Shown piece by piece: positions 27,077 to 35,373 of a stretch of DNA of 64,000 nucleotides. The position numbers and the translations under genes are program-made. Each line of letters begins with the position of its first letter. The stretch's first letter is position 1. Origin of the DNA: Roseomonas sp. (GTDB taxonomy: Bacteria > Pseudomonadota > Alphaproteobacteria > Acetobacterales > Acetobacteraceae); assembly GCA_020249505.1 (NCBI GenBank), contig JADCFN010000015.1:1-64000 (forward strand). The letters are read 5' to 3'. Under the pieces are notes generated by a model. That model ran no database searches. It saw nothing but the letters and a program-made list of their open reading frames with translations, and was not told where the DNA came from.

Positions 27077-27484
27077 TCAGTCAAGCAGGTTGCGCGCAAT
27101 GGACCCGAAGGATTGCGTGGCACGTACAAAACCTTGGAAATCACCATTGGCATTGAGCAGGGATGGGCGACCCGCAGCCAGGCGCTGGCGCAGCAGATCG
27201 GCGCTCTCCGAATCCGTCTGCGCAGCATCAGCGCGCATGCCGGCAAGCAGCGCAGAGGCCGAGCCCTCATCCGGGGAGACACCGCTCGCGGCAAAGCGCG
27301 CACGCGTGGCGGCGATGCTGCGCGCCAGTATATCCTGGCGCGCGCGTTGCTGCGCGGCCTGCTGGCTTGCGATATATTGCTGTTGTGCTTCGCGTGCGCG
27401 CGCTTCCACCTTGCGATTCTTCGCCTGGTTTTGCATTGAAGCGCCGGCAAGAGCGAGGCTGGCGATAGACGCGATCTGGGCCAT
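27077..27484 (-). CDS. Small phage virion-type protein at the internal-core position
   Basis: 135 residues, Ala/Gln/Arg-rich and strongly helical: a short hydrophobic start (IASIASLALAGASM), a QAKNRKVEARAREAQQQYIA stretch, then SPDEGSASALLAGMRADAA. Such profiles occur in small internal virion proteins of podoviruses. It occupies the gap between tail tube B and the tail spike where T7 has genes 13-16, which total far more coding capacity. Its start overlaps the upstream stop at 27484 by one base. Confidence 0.55.
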   Translation of the reverse strand: MAQIASIASLALAGASMQNQAKNRKVEARAREAQQQYIASQQAAQQRARQDILARSIAATRARFAASGVSPDEGSASALLAGMRADAAQTDSESADLLRQRLAAGRPSLLNANGDFQGFVRATQSFGSIARNLLD

Positions 27485-29361
27485 CAGTCATTCATCCTGA
27501 TTTCGGTTGTGACGGAAAGCAGCGTCAGCGGCAGCGGTGCCGCGCCGGTGATACGCCAAAGCGGGGCAATGCGATTCCGCCGCCAGCCCATGCCGCGGAG
27601 CGTGGCATCGCCGGTAAAGGGTGCGGGCGGCGCATCAAAGTGATCAATGTTGAAGCGGCGCAGCGCCAAGGCTTGCGGACCTTTGCCAAGATCCACATCC
27701 ACTGCGGGTGTTTCCAAAAGGCGGAAAGTGACCGCGACCAGGCGTGACGGGCCCGTGGCGCTGCCGGCAGGGGTGATGAGATCGGCGGGCAGGGGCTCAA
27801 TCTCATGCGTGAAGGCAAGGCCGATTGCGACCTCTGTGGCAGGTGCTGTCAATGTGACAGCACCACCCGAGACAGTTGCGTTCGGGCGCACCGCTCCATT
27901 TGCCAGGATGGCGACCTGCCGACCATTCAAATGCGCCAGACCGGTCCAGGTGGATTTCGGCGTGATGGATGTACCCGTCAGCGCAGCATCCTGCATCAAG
28001 CCGGCTTCAAAACGTTCGAGCGATATGCCGCCTGCGCGTTCAACCACGCACCAGAGCGTGCCTTCCACTTCGGTAATGGCGCGAAAGCTACCGCTGGTTT
28101 CCTGCCGCGTCCAGGCCGTGACTTGCTCCGCACGATAGAGCGTTAAGGTGGCAAGCGCACCATCTTCCATCACCAGATGCAAAAGTCTCGCGCCCTGATC
28201 ATAGGCCATGGCGCGTGGTGATTTGATCAGATGGCGACCAAGTATCGCAAGATCATTGGCCTGGTAGGCTTGCTGCACCTGTGTATAGGCAAATTCATAG
28301 ACACCCTGCCCGCTGCGAGAGACGAAAATGGTTGACCCATCAACATCCACAGGCGGTACAAGACGATCCACCGGTGAGCCCACACGGGTTTGGCGATTGA
28401 TCTGAATATTGGCTGGCGTGAGCGGATCGCCCGTCACCATCCATTCCGCTCCAGAGGTAAAAAGTTGCAGATGCTGGCCGGAGAAAACGCCGCGAATGGC
28501 ATTCACCTGATCGGACAACAGGCTGAAGGCAATCGCCTCATCATCCAGGCCAGTACCTGGATCGAAGTTGAACAGATCGCCGGTACGAGAGAGCCAAAGC
28601 CGATTGGGCAAATCGCGCGAACCGCCGATTACCAGCCTATCCTGATGAAAGCAGCAGGTGATGGGCCAACCGCGTGCGGTGCTAAAGGCGGCTTCGTCCC
28701 AATCCTTGGTGGCTGTGCTACTGGTCAAGGTTTGCTCCACGGTCGCAACTATCGTGGATTGCGAATTCATCGCTGAAACCAGGACGCGCTTACCCCCGAG
28801 ACGCAGCCGCACACCGATATGCTCCACCGCAAAAACTGGTGCGCTTGCAGTGATGGTGATGGTGCCAGTCAGCGCACTTGGCGTTAGCGTAATCTCAGGG
28901 GCAGCAAAGCGGAAATAGGCATCTTGTGTGAAGGACCAGGGCGTAATGGACCAGCCGGTATTACTGCGCTGAACCTTTTGTGGCCGCATATCGGGATGCG
29001 TTAGCAGTAGCGTATCGGCGTTCTGCGTAAAGCCGATTTGCGGCAGCATGGTTTCGGTCCAAGGTGCAATCAATTCCGCGATTTTCAGATCCGCAGCATA
29101 GACCGCAAGCTTCCCGTCCGTCAGCACCATCAGATAGGTCTGTTCGGTATTGAATTCGAAGGGCAGCAGGCGTGCTGTGCCAGGCAGTATCGCAACATGG
29201 CGCAGACCGGGCCTGCGGGTGACGCCGCCGGTCGGCTGGATCACGACATTGCGCAGACGCCTTGCGCCATTTTCATAGGCGCGCAGATCGGCACGACCGA
29301 GCAATTCAGGGGCCAATTCGCCAGCAGTGAAGCTTGTTTTGGTGCGTTTGATGGCGGGCAT
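27484..29361 (-). CDS. Podovirus tail tube B / nozzle protein
   Basis: A 625-residue structural protein with the conserved opening KTSFTAGELAPELLGRADLR followed by VVIQPTGGVTRRPGLRHVA, typical of podoviral nozzle proteins (T7 gp12 role). Later segments such as LFTSGAEWMV and FVSRSGQGVYEFAY are also family-like. It is shorter than T7 gp12 (about 794 aa). The position directly after tail tube A and before the spike gene matches T7 order. Confidence 0.85.
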   Translation of the reverse strand: MPAIKRTKTSFTAGELAPELLGRADLRAYENGARRLRNVVIQPTGGVTRRPGLRHVAILPGTARLLPFEFNTEQTYLMVLTDGKLAVYAADLKIAELIAPWTETMLPQIGFTQNADTLLLTHPDMRPQKVQRSNTGWSITPWSFTQDAYFRFAAPEITLTPSALTGTITITASAPVFAVEHIGVRLRLGGKRVLVSAMNSQSTIVATVEQTLTSSTATKDWDEAAFSTARGWPITCCFHQDRLVIGGSRDLPNRLWLSRTGDLFNFDPGTGLDDEAIAFSLLSDQVNAIRGVFSGQHLQLFTSGAEWMVTGDPLTPANIQINRQTRVGSPVDRLVPPVDVDGSTIFVSRSGQGVYEFAYTQVQQAYQANDLAILGRHLIKSPRAMAYDQGARLLHLVMEDGALATLTLYRAEQVTAWTRQETSGSFRAITEVEGTLWCVVERAGGISLERFEAGLMQDAALTGTSITPKSTWTGLAHLNGRQVAILANGAVRPNATVSGGAVTLTAPATEVAIGLAFTHEIEPLPADLITPAGSATGPSRLVAVTFRLLETPAVDVDLGKGPQALALRRFNIDHFDAPPAPFTGDATLRGMGWRRNRIAPLWRITGAAPLPLTLLSVTTEIRMND

Positions 29362-29364
29362 GGA

Positions 29365-29934
29365 TCAGCCCCTGACCGAAATCAGCGGGAATGAACCAAG
29401 CGCTGTGGCGCTGGCCTGTTGGCTATCGGCGCGCCGCGCACTGCGGAGTTCTGCCTCCGCAAGCCGTGCAAGCAGTTCAGCGCGGGACGTGTTTTCTGTA
29501 AGCGGTAGGCAGAATTCCGCAGCCAGGCGCGCCATGAGGGCCGAGGCGAAGAAGGGCGGAAAGCTACCTTCATCCGGGCGAAAAATATGCGTGAGCGCCA
29601 CGGTTTCTACATCGGTCATCAGCTTGCTGCCTTGGATCCGATACAGCAGGCCAGTGGCGCGCCCTGCCGTACCGGCAGAAATGGCGCGCAGAAAATCGGG
29701 GGGCAATTGGAACGCGTAGCGGAATTCCGCGCTGGGGCTTTGCGCAAGACGCGGCAGCGTCGCTTGGGTGGTGGCAAAGGACCAGGGGTGGGATGCGAGC
29801 AAGGCATCACGCACGCCAGGATAGAGGCTTTTCGCGACTTCTCCTTCGGCGGTGCCGTCTTCAAATGAGGCGATGGGCTGCGCGCCAATCTTGATCAATG
29901 CGCTTGCGCATAGCGTGATAGCGGTCAGCGCCAT
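29365..29934 (-). CDS. Podovirus tail tube A (T7 gp11-like)
   Basis: 189 residues, near the family size of about 190-200. The opening ALTAITLCASALIKIGAQPI and the DALLASHPWSFATTQATL segment are characteristic of the adaptor proteins that ring the portal. It lies three bases before the tail tube B gene and about 70 bases after the capsid gene, matching the late order of T7-like phages. Confidence 0.85.
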   Translation of the reverse strand: MALTAITLCASALIKIGAQPIASFEDGTAEGEVAKSLYPGVRDALLASHPWSFATTQATLPRLAQSPSAEFRYAFQLPPDFLRAISAGTAGRATGLLYRIQGSKLMTDVETVALTHIFRPDEGSFPPFFASALMARLAAEFCLPLTENTSRAELLARLAEAELRSARRADSQQASATALGSFPLISVRG

Positions 29935-30003
29935 GGGGTGCTCTCCGATGTTTGGGGGAAGAAGGGGGCGCGGGCAGGGACCCGCCCGCGCCAGATGCCG
30001 CGC

Positions 30004-30837
30004 TTATTCCTTCGCGCGCATTCTAACGACACCCGTTGGGTCAATCATAACTGCACCCTGGGACATCATGTTGTTCACGAAATGCGCGGCGCGGTCGCCA
30101 TGCCAGGTGATGTCAGTCATCACTTCGCTGGCGACGGCATGACCAATCGCGGTCTTGTGGTAGAAGTAGCAGTAGCGCAGCGTGCCGGATTTGGTGAGGC
30201 CGGAATGCGGCATCCACAGTGCGCCCAGCCAGCGCTTCGCCTGCGTACCCTTCCAGGGCAGCGCGTCATCGCCAACATATTCGGTGCTGGCGAATTCCTG
30301 GATTTGCAGCAGCTCAGACCATTGTTTCCAGCCAACAACGGCGAAGCGCTGGCCATCATCCGGCACATCGGCCGCGCCCAGCATTTCAAACGCCATCAGG
30401 ATTTTCTGCTTGGTCAGGCCATCCGTATCGGCCAGGCCAATACCAGTGCCCACCGCTTCTTGCGTCGCGGCATCAAGGGCGGCGACAATCAGTTCATCGG
30501 TCTTGCGGCCCAGCGCATAGGCACCAGCATTGGCAATGACGCCACGTTCATCAACATTCGTCTTGATTTCATCCAGCTTGTCAATCCATTCGCCCGCGTA
30601 ATAATCCTGCAGGAAGCATTCGGCATTGCTGTAGGTAAGGTTCATCACCGGCACGGCGCCGTTGCGCGCCTTGGCCGCGGCGGTGCCTTTGCCGACGCGC
30701 GGGAAGATGGTGGAAGCGCCCTTCACATCAGTCTTGCTGCGCACCGTGGGGCGCAGCTTGCTGCCCTGGCGCTGATAGGCTTCGGCGACTTCGGCTTCGA
30801 ATTGCTTGACGAAAGCGGCTTCAATGGTTCCGGACAT
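30004..30837 (-). CDS. Phage major capsid protein
   Basis: A 277-residue protein starting MSGTIEAAFVKQFEAEVAEA and containing KTDVKGASTIFPRVGKG and LGRKTDELIVAALDAATQEA, resembling HK97-fold capsid proteins of marine and alphaproteobacterial podoviruses. It is somewhat smaller than T7 gp10 (about 345 aa). Scaffold and portal genes precede it, and the tail tube genes follow. The ~1-kb gap on its 5' side holds a foreign-looking acetyltransferase gene between direct repeats. Confidence 0.82.
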   Translation of the reverse strand: MSGTIEAAFVKQFEAEVAEAYQRQGSKLRPTVRSKTDVKGASTIFPRVGKGTAAAKARNGAVPVMNLTYSNAECFLQDYYAGEWIDKLDEIKTNVDERGVIANAGAYALGRKTDELIVAALDAATQEAVGTGIGLADTDGLTKQKILMAFEMLGAADVPDDGQRFAVVGWKQWSELLQIQEFASTEYVGDDALPWKGTQAKRWLGALWMPHSGLTKSGTLRYCYFYHKTAIGHAVASEVMTDITWHGDRAAHFVNNMMSQGAVMIDPTGVVRMRAKE

Positions 30838-30981
30838 GCGGTTACCTGTCTTTCATTTTGGGTTGTTGGGAATATCGCCGCGCCGGTTGACGCATTGGGC
30901 CGGTGTCAGGCGAAGGCACGCCACGCCCTTCAGGGTTATGTGGCGGCAATGGGGTGGGGCGGGTGCGCGTTCAGGGGTGGC

Positions 30982-31039
30982 GCGCACCCGCCCCCTTCGG
31001 TCGGGGCGAGCCTCTTGTTACTCAAGCCCCGCCGGAAGC
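30982..31039. repeat. Direct repeat 1 flanking the acetyltransferase insert
   Basis: A 29-base stretch (30982-31010) starting GCGCACCCGCCCCCTTCGGT is identical to 31791-31819. After ~12 divergent bases, 31022-31039 (TCAAGCCCCGCCGGAAGC) matches 31831-31848 at all but two positions. Each copy can fold into a hairpin pairing CTTCGGTCGGGGC with GCCCCGCCGGAAG, so the original may be an intergenic hairpin between scaffold and capsid genes. Confidence 0.75.
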
Positions 31040-31048
31040 CGTTGAGAG

Positions 31049-31080
31049 CGTGTGCCGTTCACTTTTGTGTACGGCACACG
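31049..31080. other. Strong hairpin next to direct repeat 1
   Basis: Perfect 10-base inverted repeat CGTGTGCCGT / ACGGCACACG with a 12-base AT-rich loop, just inside the left direct repeat. On the plus strand it is followed by TTCTTAAGG rather than a T-run, so terminator function is uncertain; it could instead be an end structure of the inserted segment. Beyond it, 31081-31299 shows no other feature. Confidence 0.5.
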
Positions 31081-31299
31081 TTCTTAAGGTTTGTTGGAGC
31101 GCATTTTCTGAGCCTTCAGATGGTTCCAATTGGCTCGAAAGAAATCCAATGTTTAGCCTCTTTCTAAACGCGCAACTCTTCAGGATTAGTCGCCTTGCCG
31201 GGTCAACCGCGTTGGGTCATCATCAGCGGGTTCGTGAGCTAGGCATCCGCTCCGAGCGCGTTAACTGGAACCTTCAACCTCGCAGGAAAGTTGCGTCGC

Positions 31300-31761
31300 A
31301 TGCCCTCCGTCATAACCATCCGACCCGTCACGAGCGACGACTTCCCGCAGTGGCGAGCGCTCTGGGAGGGCTACAACGCCTTTTACGGCAGAGCGGGAAG
31401 CACAGCCTTGCCCGAGGTAATTACGCAAGCCACATGGGATAGGTTCCACAATCAGACTGAACCGGTACATGCGTTGGTTGCTGTAGAGGGCACCCTCGTT
31501 GTCGGGCTGGTACACTACTTGTTCCATCGCAGCACAACACGGCTAAACGAGGTCTGCTATCTACAAGACCTGTTCACGCGCCCAAGTCATCGGGGTCTTC
31601 GCATCGCTCAGAAACTCATCGAGGCTGTATATGCAGCAGCGCGCGAGGCCGGAAGTAGTCGCGTTTATTGGCAAACGCAGGCGACCAACGCCTCCGGCCG
31701 GGCACTCTACGACAAAGTTGCACACCATGCTGGCTTCATCGTCTACTCGCACGAGCTTTAG
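31300..31761 (+). CDS. GNAT family N-acetyltransferase (inserted gene)
   Basis: A 153-residue acetyl-CoA-dependent transferase from MPSVITIRPVTSDDFPQWRA. The acetyl-CoA loop RGLRIAQKLIEAVYAAAREA and the C-terminal SGRALYDKVAHHAGFIVY are typical. The start at 31300 is preferred over 31291; no strong ribosome-binding site is seen. It is on the opposite strand to the phage operon, sits between two direct repeats, and uses CGA, ATA and ACA codons more than its neighbours. These are signs of a horizontally acquired cargo gene. Substrate unknown. Confidence 0.85.
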   Translation: MPSVITIRPVTSDDFPQWRALWEGYNAFYGRAGSTALPEVITQATWDRFHNQTEPVHALVAVEGTLVVGLVHYLFHRSTTRLNEVCYLQDLFTRPSHRGLRIAQKLIEAVYAAAREAGSSRVYWQTQATNASGRALYDKVAHHAGFIVYSHEL

Positions 31762-31790
31762 TCACGACACTCGAGCATGGCTAAGGTTTT

Positions 31791-31848
31791 GCGCACCCGC
31801 CCCCTTCGGTCGGGGCGAGTAACTTTCGACTTAAGCCCCACCGGAAGC
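31791..31848. repeat. Direct repeat 2 flanking the acetyltransferase insert
   Basis: Second copy of the repeat at 30982-31039, 809 bases away in the same orientation and ending five bases before the end of the scaffold gene. In this copy the inner arm has one further mismatch, so the hairpin is weaker. Confidence 0.75.
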
Positions 31849-31852
31849 TGGA

Positions 31853-32584
31853 TCAGCCATTCACCATGCGGCGGAAGCCATCCGTGACGCGCTTCACGAA
31901 TTCGGGTTCACGGGTGCGCCAGTAACGCGGGTCGCGCATCATCTCGCGTAAGCCAGCCTCATCCGTGGCCGGCGCAGCATCAGCCTTGCGCGTCACTGCG
32001 GGTTCGCCCTTTTCCATCATGCGGTAAAGCGCCATGACACCTTCCGAGGTGGTGGAGAGCGCTTCAAACACCGCATCCGGCAAATTGGCGCGGCCCCAGG
32101 CTGAAAGCTGTTGCGCGATACGGCGGAAGCGTTCCTCGCCACCGAATTGCTCACGCAGTTTTTCCACCTGGCGATCGGCTTCGAATTGCGCGGCGGCTTC
32201 CGCAATCATCGGCAGCAGGCGCTCGGCGGCAAGGTCATAGACAAGCTGCGCCTGGGCCGGCGTGAAGCCTGCTTCATGCAGGCGCGTATTCACATCCTCA
32301 TCCGCGCAGCAAAGATCATGTTTCGGCGTGATCTGATATTCTTCGGGGCTGTCCGGAATGCCAAGGCTGCGGCGAAAGCGCTGCAGTTCTTCCGCCGGCG
32401 CATCGGCGCCTGGCGGGGCGATGCGCTGCGACAGGCGGCGTTCCAATTCGCGGTAGGATTTCAACAATGCATCCACGCGCAGCTGGCCCGCTTCCTGATC
32501 CCAGAATTTTTCTGGCACATCTTCGGGGCGCGTTGATGGGTTGGGCTGGTCGCCAAGCGCATTGGCCAGCAGATCCTCGGGCAT
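31853..32584 (-). CDS. Phage capsid-assembly scaffolding protein
   Basis: A 243-residue, acidic, helical protein: DVPEKFWDQEAGQLRVDALL then KSYRELERRLSQ near the N-terminus is a common opening of podoviral scaffolds. It continues with a coiled-coil middle (QLVYDLAAERLLPMIAEAAA) and a basic C-terminus ending REPEFVKRVTDGFRRMVNG that would bind capsid protein. It follows the portal gene by five bases and precedes the capsid gene, matching T7 gene 9. Confidence 0.82.
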   Translation of the reverse strand: MPEDLLANALGDQPNPSTRPEDVPEKFWDQEAGQLRVDALLKSYRELERRLSQRIAPPGADAPAEELQRFRRSLGIPDSPEEYQITPKHDLCCADEDVNTRLHEAGFTPAQAQLVYDLAAERLLPMIAEAAAQFEADRQVEKLREQFGGEERFRRIAQQLSAWGRANLPDAVFEALSTTSEGVMALYRMMEKGEPAVTRKADAAPATDEAGLREMMRDPRYWRTREPEFVKRVTDGFRRMVNG

Positions 32585-32589
32585 GGGGC

Positions 32590-34002
32590 TTACTCCTGAT
32601 GGGGGGATGAGAGCATTTCGGCGGGGGTGCCGAGGGTGCGCGAAAGCCAGCGTGTTGTGGCGGGGATATTGATTTCAGCGACCGCTTGCGGGCCAAGACC
32701 GCGCAAGGCTTCCAGGAACAGCAGCGCATTCGCCGCATCCGCGCGGCCCTGCACTTGCGCGAGTGGGCTGCGATAGCGCAGCACTGCTTCGCGCCCATCC
32801 AGTAGCAGCGGGGCGATATCGCCACGCCGGCGCAGGATGGAAATGCAGCGCGCAATCAGCGGCGTCAGCAATTCCGCTTGCAGCCGCCCGTAAGTCGCAC
32901 CCAGAAGGCGCGATGTTTCGGCAGCGCGTTCCAGCACTTCGGTCGCGGTCATGCGCTGGTCGCGCTGCGGGCCAAGCCGATCCGCGAGCAAGGCTGTGCG
33001 GATGCGCGCGCGCAGATCATTCAGCACAAGCTGGGAGACATCGAAGCTGCCCGGTGCGGCCAGCGGTGTCAGCCCCGAAGATCCTGGCGCTTTCGGGATA
33101 ATGGCACCGGGTACCAACCGCACGGTGGCTGGGTTCAGCACGCCATCATCTTCCGCCTGCCAAATGCCGGTGACCGCGATGGAGGCATTCGCGAGCACCA
33201 ATTCCACTACCTTATTCGCGGTGCGGATATCGGGCAGCGCTTTCGCCACTGGGCCGCGGCCATAGCGTTCGCCAGGCGCCTTGAGCCAACGGAAGGCGAT
33301 GAAAGGATTTTCCGCGAAACTACCTTCAGCCAATACTGAAGGCGCATCACCATCCGCGCTGATGGCGGCGAAGCGATAGCCGGCACGATCGGGCCAGATC
33401 GCTTCAATCACGCGATGGGTGGTTTCATCTACCGTGTCGCCCTTGCTGCGCGGTGGCAGGCTGCCCGGAAAGCGTTTGTGCAACGCCGCTTCGCTCATGC
33501 TCAGCGCACGAAACACCGTATCCAGCCGGCCGGACGGCCCTTCTTCCAATACTGCATCCTGCATTGGGATGGCGGTGAAGCGCAGCGCAGAAGCTTCGCC
33601 GGGTGCCGCTTCTTCCACCAGCATCAGGCCGGTGCCGGTGATCACCAGGTCAAGAAAGGCCTGGTGCATTTCAAGCGCGAAGTTGGAGCGATCAAAATGG
33701 GTTTGCAGCACCTCGGCCGCTTCTTCCAAGACAGCGGCGGCGTTTTCTTCATCGCTGTCCTGCGTGGGGCGGCCCGGGGCAAGGCCGAACCAACGCGACC
33801 AGGGCGGGGTCAGTTCCGCGAGCAGCGACGCAGAAAGCTGTTCCGCCGCATCAGCGGCGGTTGCATCAAACAACGTGGCGCCGCTGCCGATGGGTGGCAG
33901 GACGTGGTTGTAGCAATCGCGCCAGATGCCTTCATGGCGTTGCCGTGCGGCGAGTGCGGCTTCGTAACGCGCGCGGATGTCATGCGGGGTCATGCGCTTC
34001 AT
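32590..34002 (-). CDS. Podovirus portal (head-tail connector) protein
   Basis: A 470-residue portal protein from MKRMTPHDIRARYEAALAAR. Typical portal segments include LTPPWSRWFGLAPG, ALEMHQAFLDLVITGTGLML, and the C-terminal TATEVLERAAETSRLLGATY. The start at 34002 follows a GGGGA site and overlaps the previous stop as ATGA; the much longer reading from 34257 is low-complexity and runs through the neighbouring gene. Portals form the dodecameric DNA channel; T7 gp8 is about 536 aa. Confidence 0.88.
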   Translation of the reverse strand: MKRMTPHDIRARYEAALAARQRHEGIWRDCYNHVLPPIGSGATLFDATAADAAEQLSASLLAELTPPWSRWFGLAPGRPTQDSDEENAAAVLEEAAEVLQTHFDRSNFALEMHQAFLDLVITGTGLMLVEEAAPGEASALRFTAIPMQDAVLEEGPSGRLDTVFRALSMSEAALHKRFPGSLPPRSKGDTVDETTHRVIEAIWPDRAGYRFAAISADGDAPSVLAEGSFAENPFIAFRWLKAPGERYGRGPVAKALPDIRTANKVVELVLANASIAVTGIWQAEDDGVLNPATVRLVPGAIIPKAPGSSGLTPLAAPGSFDVSQLVLNDLRARIRTALLADRLGPQRDQRMTATEVLERAAETSRLLGATYGRLQAELLTPLIARCISILRRRGDIAPLLLDGREAVLRYRSPLAQVQGRADAANALLFLEALRGLGPQAVAEINIPATTRWLSRTLGTPAEMLSSPHQE

Positions 34003-34211
34003 TCCCCAAGCAAGGAGCGGCGGGTGGTGAGGAAATCCGGCATGCTGCCGAGCAAGCCGCGGGCGGAGGTGGCGATGGTGCCGGGCAGCCCGCGCATAGC
34101 GCCTTCGCGATTTTCGATGCGCGTTTCGGAGGCCGCGGCTTCCGGGGTGGGGGTAGGCGCCACGGGCTGAACGGTGACTTTCGGCTTTGGTGCTTCGAAC
34201 AGGCCGCCCAT
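33999..34211 (-). CDS. Small phage protein upstream of portal
   Basis: A 70-residue protein (MGGLFEAPKPKVTVQPVAPT) with a Pro-rich N-terminal half and a C-terminal half reading RGLPGTIATSARGLLG and RRSLLGE. Comparable short proteins ending in a KTLLGE-like motif commonly precede portal genes in phages; the function is unknown to me. The start at 34211 is preferred because a GGAGAAG site lies just upstream; a start at 34337 would add 42 residues of unlike composition. Confidence 0.65.
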   Translation of the reverse strand: MGGLFEAPKPKVTVQPVAPTPTPEAAASETRIENREGAMRGLPGTIATSARGLLGSMPDFLTTRRSLLGE

Positions 34212-34381
34212 GCGCGCGCTTCTCCGGGAAAGGGTTGCCGCCCCGCCAAAAAGCCATGAGCCCGGCGCCTTCTTGTGGAAGAGGCCGGGCCCATGGAAGT
34301 TTCGGGAGGAGCGAGAGAGGAAGACCTTCAGGCGCACTTCGCCCGTTGGCGTGAGTTTGATAGCCTAAAACCAGAAGCGCG

Positions 34382-34813
34382 TCAAGATATTTTTCCTAAA
34401 AAATTTTCGGGGCGATTTTGCAACCTGCGATAGAGCCCGAAAGGCGTCACGGCGCGCGGTGCATCGGCGCCCAAAAGGGCGCGGCAAAGCGCCACGCAGC
34501 TCAGCCCGAAGATCGGCGGCAGCAAGCGCGGTGCGGCAGGGCTGGGGGTGAAGGGGCCGCGCAGGTGAAAGCCTGCGCGGCGGTAAAAGCCCGGCAGATC
34601 GAAGCCCGGGTCAAGCGGCAGGTGTGCCACAATCAGCCGGCCCGAAAGCGGGTCCAGCACGGTCCAGCCTTGTGCATCCTGGATGGCGGCGAAGCAATGG
34701 CGAAAGCCGCGCTTCAAGGGATAAAGCCAGGGCTGATCAGCGCGGCCGCCGAAAAAAAGCCAGATGCTTTGCTGAAAATCCTCTGTCCTGGTATGGGAAA
34801 ATCTTGGCTTCAT
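34382..34813 (-). CDS. Phage-associated hypothetical protein, possible thiol-protease-like fold
   Basis: 143 residues from MKPRFSHTRTEDFQQSIWLF. It has a GFRHCFAAIQDAQGWTVLDP segment, a long middle, and a C-terminal FGLSCVALCRALLG with TPFGLYRRL. A Cys followed by a TPxxLYxxL tail recurs in phage proteins with papain- or NlpC-like character, but I cannot confirm catalytic residues. It overlaps the upstream gene as ATGA and is separated by ~170 bases from the next small phage gene. Confidence 0.55.
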   Translation of the reverse strand: MKPRFSHTRTEDFQQSIWLFFGGRADQPWLYPLKRGFRHCFAAIQDAQGWTVLDPLSGRLIVAHLPLDPGFDLPGFYRRAGFHLRGPFTPSPAAPRLLPPIFGLSCVALCRALLGADAPRAVTPFGLYRRLQNRPENFLGKIS

Positions 34814-35184
34814 GCGACGATGCCCTTGACCCGAAGCGGCCATTCCAGCCGATCCAAAGCTTCACGCCACAAGCGCCAATCATGTTTTTCGGAAGGGTAG
34901 CGCGGGTCGGGCGCCGAGCCCCTTTCGCCCCAGATGCGGAGAATGCGCGCATGGGTCAGATCAATGCGGCGGTGCCGATAAAGCCGGTCGAGGCACTTCA
35001 CCACGTCATCCGGTTCACAAGGGCGCTGCTTATCGCCCTTGCCGGCAACAATGCGGGCACCATCGCGCCGGGCGATCAGGGCGGCCATGGTCCAGAACCA
35101 GGCTTCCTCTGCGGAATGGAAGGGCTCGGCCTGGCTCAGCGAGGCAAAGCGGGGGCTGTAATGGGTTTTTTGTGCTGCGATCAT
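34810..35184 (-). CDS. Phage-module leader hypothetical protein
   Basis: 124 residues from MIAAQKTHYSPRFASLSQAE, rich in Arg, Trp and charged residues (AEEAWFWTMAALIARRDGAR; HRRIDLTHARILRIWGERG). No recognised domain; the basic helical look would suit a nucleic-acid-binding or assembly protein. It is the first gene of the minus-strand phage block and is divergent from the S24 repressor. The longer reading from 35289 adds a hydrophobic 35-residue stretch extending into the promoter region and is less likely. Confidence 0.6.
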   Translation of the reverse strand: MIAAQKTHYSPRFASLSQAEPFHSAEEAWFWTMAALIARRDGARIVAGKGDKQRPCEPDDVVKCLDRLYRHRRIDLTHARILRIWGERGSAPDPRYPSEKHDWRLWREALDRLEWPLRVKGIVA

Positions 35185-35313
35185 TGGGGGAAATCTCGCC
35201 TTATGGTTGTGGAACAAAGGGAGAATAACCGCATAAATTGCCGCGAGCAAGAGAAAAAAGGAAAACTGACCTATTGAAATTTGACACAAGACCTAGGATA
35301 TATTGCACAGAAA

Positions 35314-35355
35314 CCAGAACCATATCTGGAGTCGGGACCCCCGCAGCATCGCGGG
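35314..35355. promoter_or_regulatory. Candidate operator palindromes upstream of the S24 repressor
   Basis: Two short inverted repeats lie between the divergent genes: CCAGA-ACCATA-TCTGG (35314-35329) and CCCGC-AGCATC-GCGGG (35340-35355). Either could serve as an operator for the adjacent repressor, or the second could be an mRNA hairpin upstream of its GAGGAAG ribosome-binding site. TTGACA- and TATATT-like boxes nearby are badly spaced, so no promoter is assigned. Confidence 0.3.
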
Positions 35356-35373
35356 CATATGAGGAAGTAGCCC

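Noticed and set aside
29938-31167. 409-codon plus-strand frame across the capsid region
   Set aside because: Shadow of the capsid gene continuing into the repeat region; no recognisable protein features.
31081-31800. Acetyltransferase as an integron cassette
   Set aside because: GNAT genes are common cassette cargo, so I looked for GTTRRRY/RYYYAAC core pairs around it; no convincing attC structure or integrase was seen.
35274-35304. Sigma-70 promoter for the S24 repressor
   Set aside because: TTGAAA/TTGACA and TATATT boxes exist, but spacings of 19 and 12 bases are poor, so I did not annotate a promoter.
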